Made by a program: the position numbers and the translations under genes. Under the pieces are notes generated by a model. That model was given only the letters and a program-made list of their open reading frames with translations, had not been told where the DNA came from and did no database searches. Below are positions 8,469-16,015 of a stretch of 64,000 nt of DNA, piece after piece. Within the stretch, counting starts at the first letter, position 1. Each line of letters begins with the position of its first letter. The DNA is from Brevibacillus choshinensis (GTDB taxonomy: Bacteria > Bacillota > Bacilli > Brevibacillales > Brevibacillaceae): positions 2,076,001-2,140,000 of the forward strand of contig NZ_CP069127.1 in NCBI RefSeq assembly GCF_016811915.1. Reading direction: 5' to 3'.

Positions 8469-9563
8469 ATGTTCCAAGAACGCATTTCGAAGCTGCATGA
8501 TTTCCTTATCAAGCAAGGGCTTGACGCTGTGTTGATCACCTCTCCCAAGCATGTGTATTACCTGACCGGTTTCTTTACAGATCCTCATGAACGTTTTCTG
8601 GGCCTGATCATCCCGGCAACGGGAGAACCATCCCTGATCGTTCCTGCTCTCGACAGGGAAGCAGCAGCCGCGGCTTCTTCCGTCCAAAATATTTTCACCC
8701 ACACGGATACACAAAATCCTTATGAAGTGTTAAAGCAAACGCTTCCAGGAAATTTGAAGTCATTAGGTATTGAAAAAAGCCATATGACCGTAGAACGCTA
8801 CGAAGCAATGGGTGAGGTCGTAGGGGCTTCCCGTTACGTAGATGTAGAAGAGCCGTTGCGCGAAATGCGATTGATCAAATCGGCTGACGAAGTAACGCGC
8901 ATGAAGCATGCCATTCAATTGGTAGAGGATTCTTTGAGCGAAACGCTGAAAAAAGTGAAGCCAGGCGTAACAGAGATGGAGCTCGTAGCGGAATTGGAGT
9001 TCCAAATGAAGCGACTGGGTGCAGAGGGTCCCTCCTTTACGTCCATGGTTTTGGCAGGCGAAAAATCCGCTTTGCCGCACGGAAAACCAGGTACGCGAGA
9101 AGTGCGAGAAGGCGAAGTTCTGTTGTTTGACATCGGAGTAGAGGCTAACGGTTATGTATCCGATATTACACGTACGTTTGCAATCGGCGAGATCAGTGAG
9201 CAGCTCCGCGAAATCTATGAAACGGTGCTGGCGGCCAACGAAGCGGCCATCGCTGAAGTTCGTCCGGGCGTGACGTTCGCTCATCTCGATCAAACTGCGC
9301 GAGACGTGATCTCCGCAAAAGGATATGGCGAGTACTTCATGCACCGCCTGGGCCATGGCCTGGGAATGGATGTCCATGAGTATCCTTCCGTCCACGGGCA
9401 AAACCAGGAGAAGCTGCGCGCAGGCATGGTATTTACCATCGAGCCGGGCATTTATGTGCCGGGAGTAGGCGGAGTACGCATTGAAGACAACGTGCTCGTG
9501 ACTGAATCCGGGATAGAAGTCCTGACGCAATTCCCGAAAAAACTGACAGTGATCGGTTCATAG
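8469..9563 (+). CDS. M24 family Xaa-Pro peptidase
   Basis: Cytosolic aminopeptidase-P/prolidase-like metallopeptidase of about 364 residues. The N-terminal creatinase-like domain (to about residue 130) precedes the pita-bread catalytic domain. All five metal ligands are visible: FDIGVEANGYVSDITRTF (two Asp), HRLGHGLGMDVHEYP (His), FTIEPGIY (Glu) and GVRIEDNV (Glu). An in-frame GTG at 8460 exists, but the AGGTGA five bases before the ATG at 8469 favours the latter. Its place beside the peptide importer suggests that it processes imported proline-containing peptides (inference). The cobalamin riboswitch leader begins just after its stop. Confidence 0.92.
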   Translation: MFQERISKLHDFLIKQGLDAVLITSPKHVYYLTGFFTDPHERFLGLIIPATGEPSLIVPALDREAAAAASSVQNIFTHTDTQNPYEVLKQTLPGNLKSLGIEKSHMTVERYEAMGEVVGASRYVDVEEPLREMRLIKSADEVTRMKHAIQLVEDSLSETLKKVKPGVTEMELVAELEFQMKRLGAEGPSFTSMVLAGEKSALPHGKPGTREVREGEVLLFDIGVEANGYVSDITRTFAIGEISEQLREIYETVLAANEAAIAEVRPGVTFAHLDQTARDVISAKGYGEYFMHRLGHGLGMDVHEYPSVHGQNQEKLRAGMVFTIEPGIYVPGVGGVRIEDNVLVTESGIEVLTQFPKKLTVIGS

Positions 9564-9580
9564 ACGAGTACTTAAAAGTG

Positions 9581-9775
9581 AATAGGTGTTTGATGGTGCT
9601 GGCTGAACGGAAGTGTGTTCAACCAGCTTAAAAGGGAAGTCCGGTGAAAATCCGGCGCGGTCCCGCCACTGTAACGAGGAGTTCTTTGCGAGAAACCACT
9701 GTTCCGCTGCTGGAATGGGAAGGGAGCAAAGAATGATGAATCGGAGCCAGGAGACCTGCCATGAAACCATGTACA
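9581..9775 (+). ncRNA. Cobalamin (AdoCbl) riboswitch aptamer
   Basis: The conserved core is plain: an AAAAGGGAA block, CCGGTGAAAATCCGG hairpin (P4-P5), GCGGTCCCGCCACTGTAA (P6/L5 region), and the B12 box AGCCAGGAGACCTGCC at 9745-9760. ATGGT near 9592 can pair with ACCAT near 9766 to close the outer helix. The aptamer precedes a terminator at 9879-9912 and then a BtuFCD-type importer, consistent with repression when cobalamin is plentiful. No clear promoter for the leader was found in the end of the peptidase gene. Confidence 0.95.
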
Positions 9776-9877
9776 ATCGACTCACGCGGATGGGGACGAT
9801 GTGGAACGTACAGTAGTAGGAATGGAAAAGGCGGACTACCGTCTATTTTATTTGCTTTGCTCTGTCCACATTTGTAA
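9761..9877 (+). CDS. Possible 38-residue leader ORF in the riboswitch expression platform
   Basis: An ATG immediately after the B12 box opens a 38-codon frame whose TAA ends one base before the terminator stem. The AGGAG inside the B12 box lies seven bases upstream of this ATG, a correct Shine-Dalgarno spacing. The product (starting MKPCTIDSRGWGRCG and ending LLCPHL) has three Cys and a hydrophobic C-terminal part and resembles nothing I recognise. It may be fortuitous, or translation could be linked to B12-box occupancy and to folding of the downstream terminator. Confidence 0.3.
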   Translation: MKPCTIDSRGWGRCGTYSSRNGKGGLPSILFALLCPHL

Positions 9878-9878
9878 G

Positions 9879-9912
9879 GCATCTCCCGATTGCGCATGGG
9901 AGGTGCTTTTTT
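9879..9912 (+). terminator. Riboswitch expression-platform terminator
   Basis: GCATCTCCC (9879-9887) pairs with GGGAGGTGC (9898-9906, one G-T wobble), followed by six T. The 5' arm is also complementary to the B12 box: GGAGA-TGCC (9750-9760, with CC bulged) can pair with GGCATCTCC (9878-9886). Aptamer/terminator and antiterminator are therefore mutually exclusive. Confidence 0.85.
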
Positions 9913-10017
9913 GTTTGTACCAGGCTAAGCGCAACATACCGAGACTTGTGCCATTTGGGTGAAAACACCTATGTAGCCAAGTTTCTCAAGCGGGAAAGGG
10001 GGGAGTCTAAAAAGATT

Positions 10018-10046
10018 TTGCCAACAGAGGAAAGAGAAGATATAGT
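10018..10046 (+). promoter_or_regulatory. Second promoter of the BtuFCD-type operon
   Basis: TTGCCA (10018-10023), an exact 17-bp spacer and TATAGT (10041-10046). It is downstream of the riboswitch terminator, so transcripts from here escape cobalamin control. The expected start near 10053 is followed at once by the Zur-type operator. Confidence 0.7.
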
Positions 10047-10057
10047 AAAATGGAGAT

Positions 10058-10078
10058 AAAACGTAATCATTACGATTT
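10058..10078. promoter_or_regulatory. Zur-type operator
   Basis: A 21-bp near-perfect palindrome, AAAACGTAAT-C-ATTACGATTT, with one mismatch between arms. The core matches 13 of 14 defined positions of the B. subtilis Zur box TCGTAATNATTACGA. The CG dinucleotides distinguish it from Fur (TGATAAT) and PerR (TTATAAT) boxes. It sits at about +6 to +26 of the adjacent promoter, a position suited to repression. Confidence 0.75.
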
Positions 10079-10123
10079 AAGTGATTGATTCCATGAAACC
10101 GACAAAAAAGGAGAGAGAAAACG

Positions 10124-11185
10124 ATGATAAAACCAAGAAAGGGTAAGAATCGTTGGGAAAAAAACGGGTGGGCAGCTATTCTGTGTGGGCTCGTTCTTCT
10201 CGTGAGTGCATGCGGTTCTCCGGCATCCTCCGGGCAAGGCTCGCCTAAAACGCAAGGACAAGCGGCAGCATCCTCTACGGATGGAGCTTCACAGCAAGCA
10301 GGGGCTGAATTGGTCAAACCTGTGACCCTTCAAAACAATGGCAGGGAAATGAGCTATCCAATAGCGCCGGAAAGAGCCGTCACATTGAATCAGCATGTAA
10401 CGGAAGTCATGCTGGCGCTTGGGTTGGGAGACAAAATGGTCGGAACCGCCTACCTCGATGATGAGATTCTTCCGGAATTCAAAGAGGCTTATGACCAAAT
10501 ACAGGTACTGTCCGATAAATACCCGAGCAAGGAAGTGTTGATGGCAGCCGAGCCAGATTTCGTATACGCAGGCTGGAAAAGCGGTTTTGGCGACAAGGGA
10601 GTAGGCACGATGGAGGAATTGGAGAAGGCGGGGATCAAATCCTACTTGCATGAATCGTCCAACAAGCCAGGGCCGACCGTAGACGATGTCTTTGCAGATA
10701 TTCACAATATCGGACGTATTTTTCGTGTGGAGAATCGGGCTAACGAGCTGATTGGCGAGATGAAAGCAGAAATGGAACAAACCACGAGCAAACTGGGGAC
10801 CGTGGAAAAGCCATTGAAGATATTTGTCTATGACAGCGGAGAAGAACAGCCATTCACTGCAGCGAATAATTACATGACTGCTTTGATTCGCATGGCTGGA
10901 GGCAAGAACATTTTTGATGATATCCAAAAGGGCTGGGCTGATGTGAGCTGGGAAGAAGTGGTGAATCGCAATCCTGACGTCATCATCATTGTGGACTACG
11001 GGGATAAAAGCGTGGAACAAAAGCGTGAGCTGCTTTTAAACAAACGAGAGCTTGCGGATGTATCCGCGATTCAACACAAAAGGCTGATGGTCCTTCCAAT
11101 GTCAGCGGCTTCGGAAGGTGTTCGTGCACCGATGGCACTACATATCCTAGCAGAAGGTCTGTATCCGGAGAAATTCAAGAAATGA
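10124..11185 (+). CDS. FecB/BtuF-type substrate-binding lipoprotein
   Basis: Extracytoplasmic receptor of about 353 residues for a FecCD-family importer. The signal peptide ends LLVSAC with the lipidated Cys at residue 30, followed by a Ser/Gly/Gln-rich linker to about residue 65. The periplasmic-binding-protein fold (Peripla_BP_2) begins at PIAPERAVTLNQHVTEVM. The cobalamin riboswitch upstream points to a corrinoid ligand; the Zur-type operator points to a zinc connection. A metallophore or haem-like ligand is the main alternative. AGGAGAG lies about ten bases before the ATG. The gene is followed by the permease and ATPase genes. Confidence 0.85.
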   Translation: MIKPRKGKNRWEKNGWAAILCGLVLLVSACGSPASSGQGSPKTQGQAAASSTDGASQQAGAELVKPVTLQNNGREMSYPIAPERAVTLNQHVTEVMLALGLGDKMVGTAYLDDEILPEFKEAYDQIQVLSDKYPSKEVLMAAEPDFVYAGWKSGFGDKGVGTMEELEKAGIKSYLHESSNKPGPTVDDVFADIHNIGRIFRVENRANELIGEMKAEMEQTTSKLGTVEKPLKIFVYDSGEEQPFTAANNYMTALIRMAGGKNIFDDIQKGWADVSWEEVVNRNPDVIIIVDYGDKSVEQKRELLLNKRELADVSAIQHKRLMVLPMSAASEGVRAPMALHILAEGLYPEKFKK

Positions 11186-11251
11186 GAGCGGTCAAAGCCC
11201 AAAAAGCAGTGGCAGTAGCTACCGAATGGGCAGGCCGAGGGGGGATGAGAT

Positions 11252-12307
11252 TTGAATAAGACGAGCTTATCTGTGCTACTTCTCGGATTGATCCTAGCGC
11301 TCCTTGCTTCCATCACGCTAGCCATCACACTAGGCTCTGTGGATGTTCTTCCGGGTACCGTCTGGGGAATCGCGCTGTCTCAGGTTCCGATTGCAGGGGA
11401 ATGGGTACACGTGGATTGGACCCGTGCTGAGCAAACCATCATCTGGGATATTCGCACTCCCCGCGTCCTGCTGGCTGCCATCGTAGGCGCAGGGCTGTCA
11501 GTGGTAGGAGTCGCGATCCAATCATTAGTCCGCAATTCGCTGGCAGATCCGTACATTTTAGGCGTTTCCTCCGGAGCTTCCGTTGGGGCCACTCTGGTCA
11601 TTCTCTTCGGGGCCTTTAGCATGTACGGTCAGTACGCATTGTCTATGGGAGCTTTTCTCGGTTCGCTGTTCTCAATCCTGATGATCTTTTCGCTTTCTCG
11701 GATGGGTTGTCAAAATTCGACGGTCCGGTTGCTCATGGCAGGGATCGCTGTCTCCGCTATTCTTTCGGCAATCACGAGCCTGATCATTTTTTCGGCTCCG
11801 AACGAGCACGGGATACGCTCTGTTCTGTTCTGGATGAGCGGAAGCCTGGCAGGAGCAAAGTGGGAATATTTGACCATTCCTTCCCTGATCGTCCTCCTGT
11901 GTCTCGTGGTTTTACTCGCGCATTACCGCTCGCTCAATGCCATGCTGATGGGCGAGGAGTCGGCGAGCACACTCGGGGTGAACACTGTGCGATTTCGCAA
12001 GCTACTCCTCGTCATCTCGGCCCTTTTGACAGGCTTCATCGTAGCCATCAGCGGCGCCATCGGATTTGTAGGTCTGATGATGCCCCATATCGTCCGTGTC
12101 ATGGTCGGCTCTGACCACCGCAGGGTATTGCCGGTAAGTGCCTTGCTCGGCGCCAACTTCCTGATATGGGCAGATGCATTCGCGAGGCTCTCATTCGCAC
12201 CGGAAGAATTGCCCATCGGCATCATTACGGCTTTGTGCGGCGGGCCGTTCTTCATCTGGCTGATGCTGCGCAGCTCCTACTACTCGTTTGGAGGTGGCGG
12301 GCGATGA
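11252..12307 (+). CDS. FecCD/BtuC-type permease
   Basis: Membrane permease of 351 residues with about ten hydrophobic segments. Family landmarks are WDIRTPRVLLAAIVGAGLSV near residue 65, RNSLADPYILGVSSGASVGA near 92 and GFVGLMMPHIVRVMVGSDHR near 275. It starts at TTG (11252) after a GAGGGGGG purine tract, and its stop overlaps the ATG of the ATPase (ATGA), so the two are translationally coupled. The permease determines neither cobalamin nor siderophore specificity by eye. Confidence 0.9.
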   Translation: MNKTSLSVLLLGLILALLASITLAITLGSVDVLPGTVWGIALSQVPIAGEWVHVDWTRAEQTIIWDIRTPRVLLAAIVGAGLSVVGVAIQSLVRNSLADPYILGVSSGASVGATLVILFGAFSMYGQYALSMGAFLGSLFSILMIFSLSRMGCQNSTVRLLMAGIAVSAILSAITSLIIFSAPNEHGIRSVLFWMSGSLAGAKWEYLTIPSLIVLLCLVVLLAHYRSLNAMLMGEESASTLGVNTVRFRKLLLVISALLTGFIVAISGAIGFVGLMMPHIVRVMVGSDHRRVLPVSALLGANFLIWADAFARLSFAPEELPIGIITALCGGPFFIWLMLRSSYYSFGGGGR

Positions 12308-13080
12308 AGCTAGCGGCAAAGGATATCAGCATCTCCCTGGGGAACGAACAGATTATTCACGACATTTGCCTGGAAGTTAAGGCAGGCGAGTTCGTGGGGC
12401 TGATCGGACCGAATGGGAGCGGCAAATCGACGCTGCTCAAAAGCATCTATCGGGTCTTAAAGCCTGTTGCAGGGCGGATTTTTCTGGACGGAGATGACTT
12501 GTATCAGCTGGCACCACGGGAGAGTGCACGGCGCATGGCAGTGGTCCGGCAAGAATCTTCCGTGGAGTTCGACTTTACTGTTCTGGAAATGGTATTGATG
12601 GGCCGTTCTCCGCACAAAGGGATGTTTCAGATGGATACGCCCGAGGACATGCATATCGGGAAAGAGGCTTTGGCTCGAGTAGGGATGACGGATTACAGCG
12701 AACGCAGCTTTTTTTCATTGTCTGGGGGAGAAAAAAAGCGAGTGCTGATTGCCCGGGCATTAGCGCAGCAAGCTGAATTATTGGTGCTGGATGAACCGAC
12801 CAACCATCTGGATGTTCGCTACCAGCTGCAGGTCATGGATCTTGTCAAGCAGCTGGGGATTCCCGTCTTGTCTGCCCTCCATGACTTGAATCTGGCGGCG
12901 ATGTACTGCGATCGGCTGTATGTGCTGAAAGCAGGCCGAATCGTCGCATCTGGATGTCCGGATGAGATTTTGACCGCTGACTTGATTCGGGAGGTCTATG
13001 AGGTCGAGACGGACGTTTCCATTCATCCCGTCACAGGCAAGAAGCACATCTACTTTTTCTCCTCATTTGGCGTGACGTGA
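12304..13080 (+). CDS. FecE/BtuD-type ABC transporter ATPase
   Basis: ATP-binding subunit of 258 residues with Walker A GPNGSGKST at 35-43, Q-loop (VRQESS), signature LSGGEKKR, Walker B LLVLDEP, and a D-loop/H-loop (TNHLD, ALHDLN) typical of the cobalamin/iron-siderophore class. The ATG overlaps the permease stop; an upstream in-frame extension runs antithetically over permease coding DNA and is not used. This closes the three-gene importer operon. No clear terminator was found after it. Confidence 0.9.
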   Translation: MKLAAKDISISLGNEQIIHDICLEVKAGEFVGLIGPNGSGKSTLLKSIYRVLKPVAGRIFLDGDDLYQLAPRESARRMAVVRQESSVEFDFTVLEMVLMGRSPHKGMFQMDTPEDMHIGKEALARVGMTDYSERSFFSLSGGEKKRVLIARALAQQAELLVLDEPTNHLDVRYQLQVMDLVKQLGIPVLSALHDLNLAAMYCDRLYVLKAGRIVASGCPDEILTADLIREVYEVETDVSIHPVTGKKHIYFFSSFGVT

Positions 13081-13199
13081 TTGTGCCTGAAGCCCAATCG
13101 TGATCGCTGGCAGCACGGCGGGTATCCATTCGTGCGTCGGCGGATTCTACGGCAGGCGAGACTCGCTGGACCGTATTTGCAAAAAAATAACGCTAAACG

Positions 13200-13227
13200 T
13201 GTAACAAAAGTTCTGTAGCTGCATCTA
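13200..13227 (+). promoter_or_regulatory. Candidate ECF-type promoter before the sigma gene
   Basis: TGTAAC (13200-13205), a 16-bp spacer and CATCTA. The -35 resembles ECF promoters (TGWAAC), so autoregulation is plausible; the -10 is only a partial match to CGTC/CGTA types. Confidence 0.4.
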
Positions 13228-13263
13228 ACCAGTAAACCATTTCAAGCAGGGGAGGCCGCGCAC

Positions 13264-13812
13264 GTGGAAAAATTGCAGCCCACAGATGATGCCGCATTTG
13301 AGCAAATCATGCGGGAATACGGGACGCGCGTGCTTCGGCTAGTGACGTTTCTGGTAAAGGATCAGAGTGTCGCGGAGGATCTCGCGCAGGATGTGTTTGT
13401 GAAAGTGTACCGCCACCTGCCGCGATTTCGCGGGCAGAGCAGCATTCACACGTGGATTTACCGGATCGCCGTCAATGAGTGCAAAGGATACTTGCGGTCA
13501 TGGGCCTTTCGAAAAATATTGCCGCGCTCCTGGATCAAGGCGGATTTCGATGTATCCACCGAGAGAGTCGTGATGGAACAGTCGGAGCGGGATGAACTGG
13601 TGGAGCAGGTGCTGACTCTTCCCTCTCTGTATCGTCAGGTGATCGTCCTCCATTATTATGCGGACTTGTCCATAGCAGAGGTAGCAAACGTCCTGTCTGT
13701 GTCAGAGGGGACTGTACGCACGCGATTGCACCGGGCCAGGCAGCAGCTGAAAAAGCAGATGGGAGAGGGGAGGGAGTGGGAATGGACGAGAACGAGTGGA
13801 TCGAACAATTAA
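13264..13812 (+). CDS. ECF-family RNA polymerase sigma factor
   Basis: A 182-residue sigma factor with only regions 2 and 4. Region 2 shows SVAEDLAQDVFVKVYRHLPRF and STWIYR-like SSIHTWIYRIAVNECKGYL; region 4 shows LPSLYRQVIVLHYYADLSIAEVANVL and the helix-turn-helix VSEGTVRTRLHRARQQLKK. It starts at GTG with GGGGAGG eight bases upstream. Region 2-4 linker is short. It overlaps the next gene, a membrane anti-sigma candidate, as is usual for ECF pairs. It is clearly not SigW itself; regulon unknown. Confidence 0.9.
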   Translation: MEKLQPTDDAAFEQIMREYGTRVLRLVTFLVKDQSVAEDLAQDVFVKVYRHLPRFRGQSSIHTWIYRIAVNECKGYLRSWAFRKILPRSWIKADFDVSTERVVMEQSERDELVEQVLTLPSLYRQVIVLHYYADLSIAEVANVLSVSEGTVRTRLHRARQQLKKQMGEGREWEWTRTSGSNN

Positions 13813-14138
13813 AGGAGCGGGCGGACAGAAAGGTGTTTCATGATGTCCAATTTACCAGTGACATGGAAGAGCGTGTTCGGCAGAAAATTCGCCGGCGCTC
13901 GGGCATGTCCTTTCGCTGGCGTCGCTTTGCTTTCCCTGCCCTTGTTCTGTTTTTGCTGATTCTAGTGTGGCAAATCTGGCCCGCTCACAGCTTGCCCAGC
14001 GAGCATGCAGCACCGCCGTCCCAGCCGCCAAAGCCAGCGCCGGAACTCTTGCCTGGGGGTTCTCTGGAGGTGCCGCTCTTATGGAAGCCGTCCCCCGCAC
14101 AGAAACGACATGGAACCGACAGCCTTTTTCGTATGTAG
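13782..14138 (+). CDS. Anti-sigma factor, N-terminal part (frame interrupted)
   Basis: About 118 residues. An N-terminal acidic/basic cytosolic part (DENEWIEQLKERADRK) is followed by one transmembrane segment (FAFPALVLFLLILVWQIW) near residues 47-65 and a Pro-rich extracytoplasmic linker. The frame then runs out at 14138 in sequence that looks non-native after WKPSPA. It overlaps the sigma gene by about 30 bases; GGGAGG lies eight bases before the ATG. The natural continuation of the protein is in the -1 frame from about 14092 (see next entry), where a run of five C (14092-14096) occurs. A one-base deletion, sequence error or programmed -1 shift would all explain it. Confidence 0.65.
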   Translation: MDENEWIEQLKERADRKVFHDVQFTSDMEERVRQKIRRRSGMSFRWRRFAFPALVLFLLILVWQIWPAHSLPSEHAAPPSQPPKPAPELLPGGSLEVPLLWKPSPAQKRHGTDSLFRM

Positions 14139-14782
14139 GAGAGAAGCCGGTGAGGATTATCACGGATGAGACGAGCTTTTACGAGGGTCAGCAGCAGCGT
14201 GTGTTTTGGCTGATCGACGGGAGTGACGCAAACAAGGTAGAGCTGGTCGCCTACAGTAGTAAAGGGGTGCGGCTGGAGTTGGGTACGTATCAGGTCAGTG
14301 GACAGCTCTTTGATGCCCAGCACCATTTTCCCTCGGGAATCACCTTGCCGGATCCGGGTCTCTGGAAGCTGCAGGTGCTCGCGGACGGAAAGCATTTGGG
14401 TCAGGTCTTTGTAGAGGTGAAGGCAGGTATTGCCCCTTCCAATCGAGAACTGGTAGAGCCGATCATTCGCGATTACCTGAATACGGAAGGTGCGAAGTTG
14501 GGCTGGCTTGGAGAAGACCGGGAAGTGACGATTGAACTGCTGGGGGTAGAAGTGCCTGATGCGGCAAAGCGGAAGGTGTATGCCTGGGTGAAAATCTTGA
14601 GCAAGGACCCGTTGCATTCGTCAGGAATCAGTGCGCCTATGGCGTTTGAGGTCGGATACAACGGAAACGAGTACAAAGTAACAAATCTCCAGATGCCCGA
14701 GGACGGGAATCTTTATCAAAGCAGCTTGCAAAAGATATTTCCGCAGAAGATCCTGGAGCGAATCCAATCCAGGCAGCAATAG
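14081..14782 (+). pseudogene. Anti-sigma factor, C-terminal extracytoplasmic part in the -1 frame
   Basis: This frame encodes about 230 residues that look like a genuine secreted domain: RQPFSYVGEKPVRIITDE, then FWLIDGSDANKVELVAYS, then LPDPGLWKLQVLADGKHLG, an immunoglobulin-like pattern resembling DUF4871-type domains. It has no signal peptide or membrane segment of its own, so it fits as the outer domain of the preceding anti-sigma protein. An ATG at 14081 does have GGAGGTG eight bases upstream, so independent translation cannot be excluded, although the product would then stay in the cytosol. I read it as one gene split by a frameshift. Confidence 0.55.
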
Positions 14783-14796
14783 ACGACGTGCATAAA

Positions 14797-14825
14797 AAAA
14801 CGGACCTCTCCGAAAGGTCCGTTTT
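14797..14825. terminator. Bidirectional terminator between anti-sigma and GNAT genes
   Basis: AAAACGGACCT / AGGTCCGTTTT around a short CTCCGAA loop, with A-run upstream and T-run downstream, serving two convergent genes. Confidence 0.85.
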
Positions 14826-14829
14826 GCTA

Positions 14830-15693
14830 TTAGCCGAATATTTGTGCCCCAATCCCGTAATACTGCCCGGAACGCGGCGGCAGAGTGCTGTAGCGAGTGA
14901 TCATGACGGGTGGTTCGCTTACTTTTTCAAAGCCGTTCGCTGCGAGATAGGAGAGAAAAGCATTCTGTCCATCGGGTACGTCAATGCGGACTTGCCGGTC
15001 ATGTCCATCCGACAGCCTGCGAAGAAGGTGGATGGCCATCGGAGTGTTTCTTGCGACGATGGGGCCGATAACGAGATTGACGGGTCCCTGGACGGCAAAG
15101 CCGTATCCTGCAATGCGGCCCTCGGTGTCGTTGACGACCAGACATGTTTTTGCCTGCTTCATCCGTGTACGCAAAAAGGAAGAGCGTTGGCTGCCCACTG
15201 CTAGCCCATCCAGTTCGATGACGGCTCTCAAATCATCTTCCCTCATTATTTCTGTAGGAAATGATTCGCCTGCCTGCTCGTGATCCACCGGCGCAATCCG
15301 TTTACAAATGAATTTGTGAATGGTATCGGCGGTTGTGAAGCCGAGGCTTTCATACAAGGGCTTCCCTTCCCTGGTGGCGATCAGCATGATGGCAGAGTCG
15401 GACGGGACGCTTTCCATACAGGCTTTCATCAGGGAACGCCCCAGCCCCATGCCCCTGCAGGAAGAATGGACAATGACCATGCCGATGGTAGTGAGCTTGT
15501 GATCGTATGGGATGACAGCCGCGCAGGAGACGAGCCTTTCATCCGAATTCTTATGACCATAAATCGTCCCGATCGCGAGGATGGTCCGAATTTCATCTTC
15601 GTTATAATCCCAGCCAACGGTGGTGGATAAGTGAATGAGACCGGGGATGTCTTGCTCAGTCAACTCGTGCAGATTTGGGACTGTGTTTTGCAA
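14830..15693 (-). CDS. Two-domain GNAT N-acetyltransferase (YitH-like)
   Basis: About 287 residues. The N-terminal GNAT domain shows the acetyl-CoA loop pattern SSCRGMGLGRSLM (R-G-x-G-L-G) near residue 85 and LYESLGF. The C-terminal half (about residues 160-287) matches the second acetyltransferase-like domain of YitH proteins (RIAGYGF, IGPIVARN, LSYLAANGFEKV). The start is a TTG at 15693 with AAGGAGG eight bases upstream; the frame stays open far upstream, but that extension is not protein-like. Acceptor substrate unknown. Confidence 0.8.
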   Translation of the reverse strand: MQNTVPNLHELTEQDIPGLIHLSTTVGWDYNEDEIRTILAIGTIYGHKNSDERLVSCAAVIPYDHKLTTIGMVIVHSSCRGMGLGRSLMKACMESVPSDSAIMLIATREGKPLYESLGFTTADTIHKFICKRIAPVDHEQAGESFPTEIMREDDLRAVIELDGLAVGSQRSSFLRTRMKQAKTCLVVNDTEGRIAGYGFAVQGPVNLVIGPIVARNTPMAIHLLRRLSDGHDRQVRIDVPDGQNAFLSYLAANGFEKVSEPPVMITRYSTLPPRSGQYYGIGAQIFG

Positions 15694-16015
15694 AAGGGAA
15701 GCCTCCTTCTTAATATCTTTTATGAGAGATGGTGTCTGGTGGATCACTTGTGCTTGTCTGGTTTCATAGGGTGAAACCCGTCGTCGTAAGCTTGGAAAAG
15801 GTAGGTCGCCCCCTCTGTTTCCTATCATCGAGGGACATGATCTGTTTTTACTGTACCACAGGAAATTACTGGAGGAATGACAAAAAGCGGCGAATGCCTG
15901 ATTCTCTTTGGTTGCATGGGATATCATGCGTTTGATATAATTACCGTTAGTGTATTTTTTGCGACCGCAATCCGGAACGTTTGAATGGATTCGCGTGGGA
16001 GGGAACGAACAACAC
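15694..16015. other. Divergent intergenic region before lepA
   Basis: About 320 bases without a gene. It contains the lepA promoter (15912-15941) and the GNAT ribosome site. GGGTTTCAC/GTGAAACCC-like repeats near 15765-15778 form a small hairpin. Nothing else recognisable. Confidence 0.6.
15912..15941 (+). promoter_or_regulatory. SigA promoter of lepA
   Basis: TTGCAT (15912-15917), 18-bp spacer, and TATAAT (15936-15941), about 75 bases upstream of the lepA start. Confidence 0.65.
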
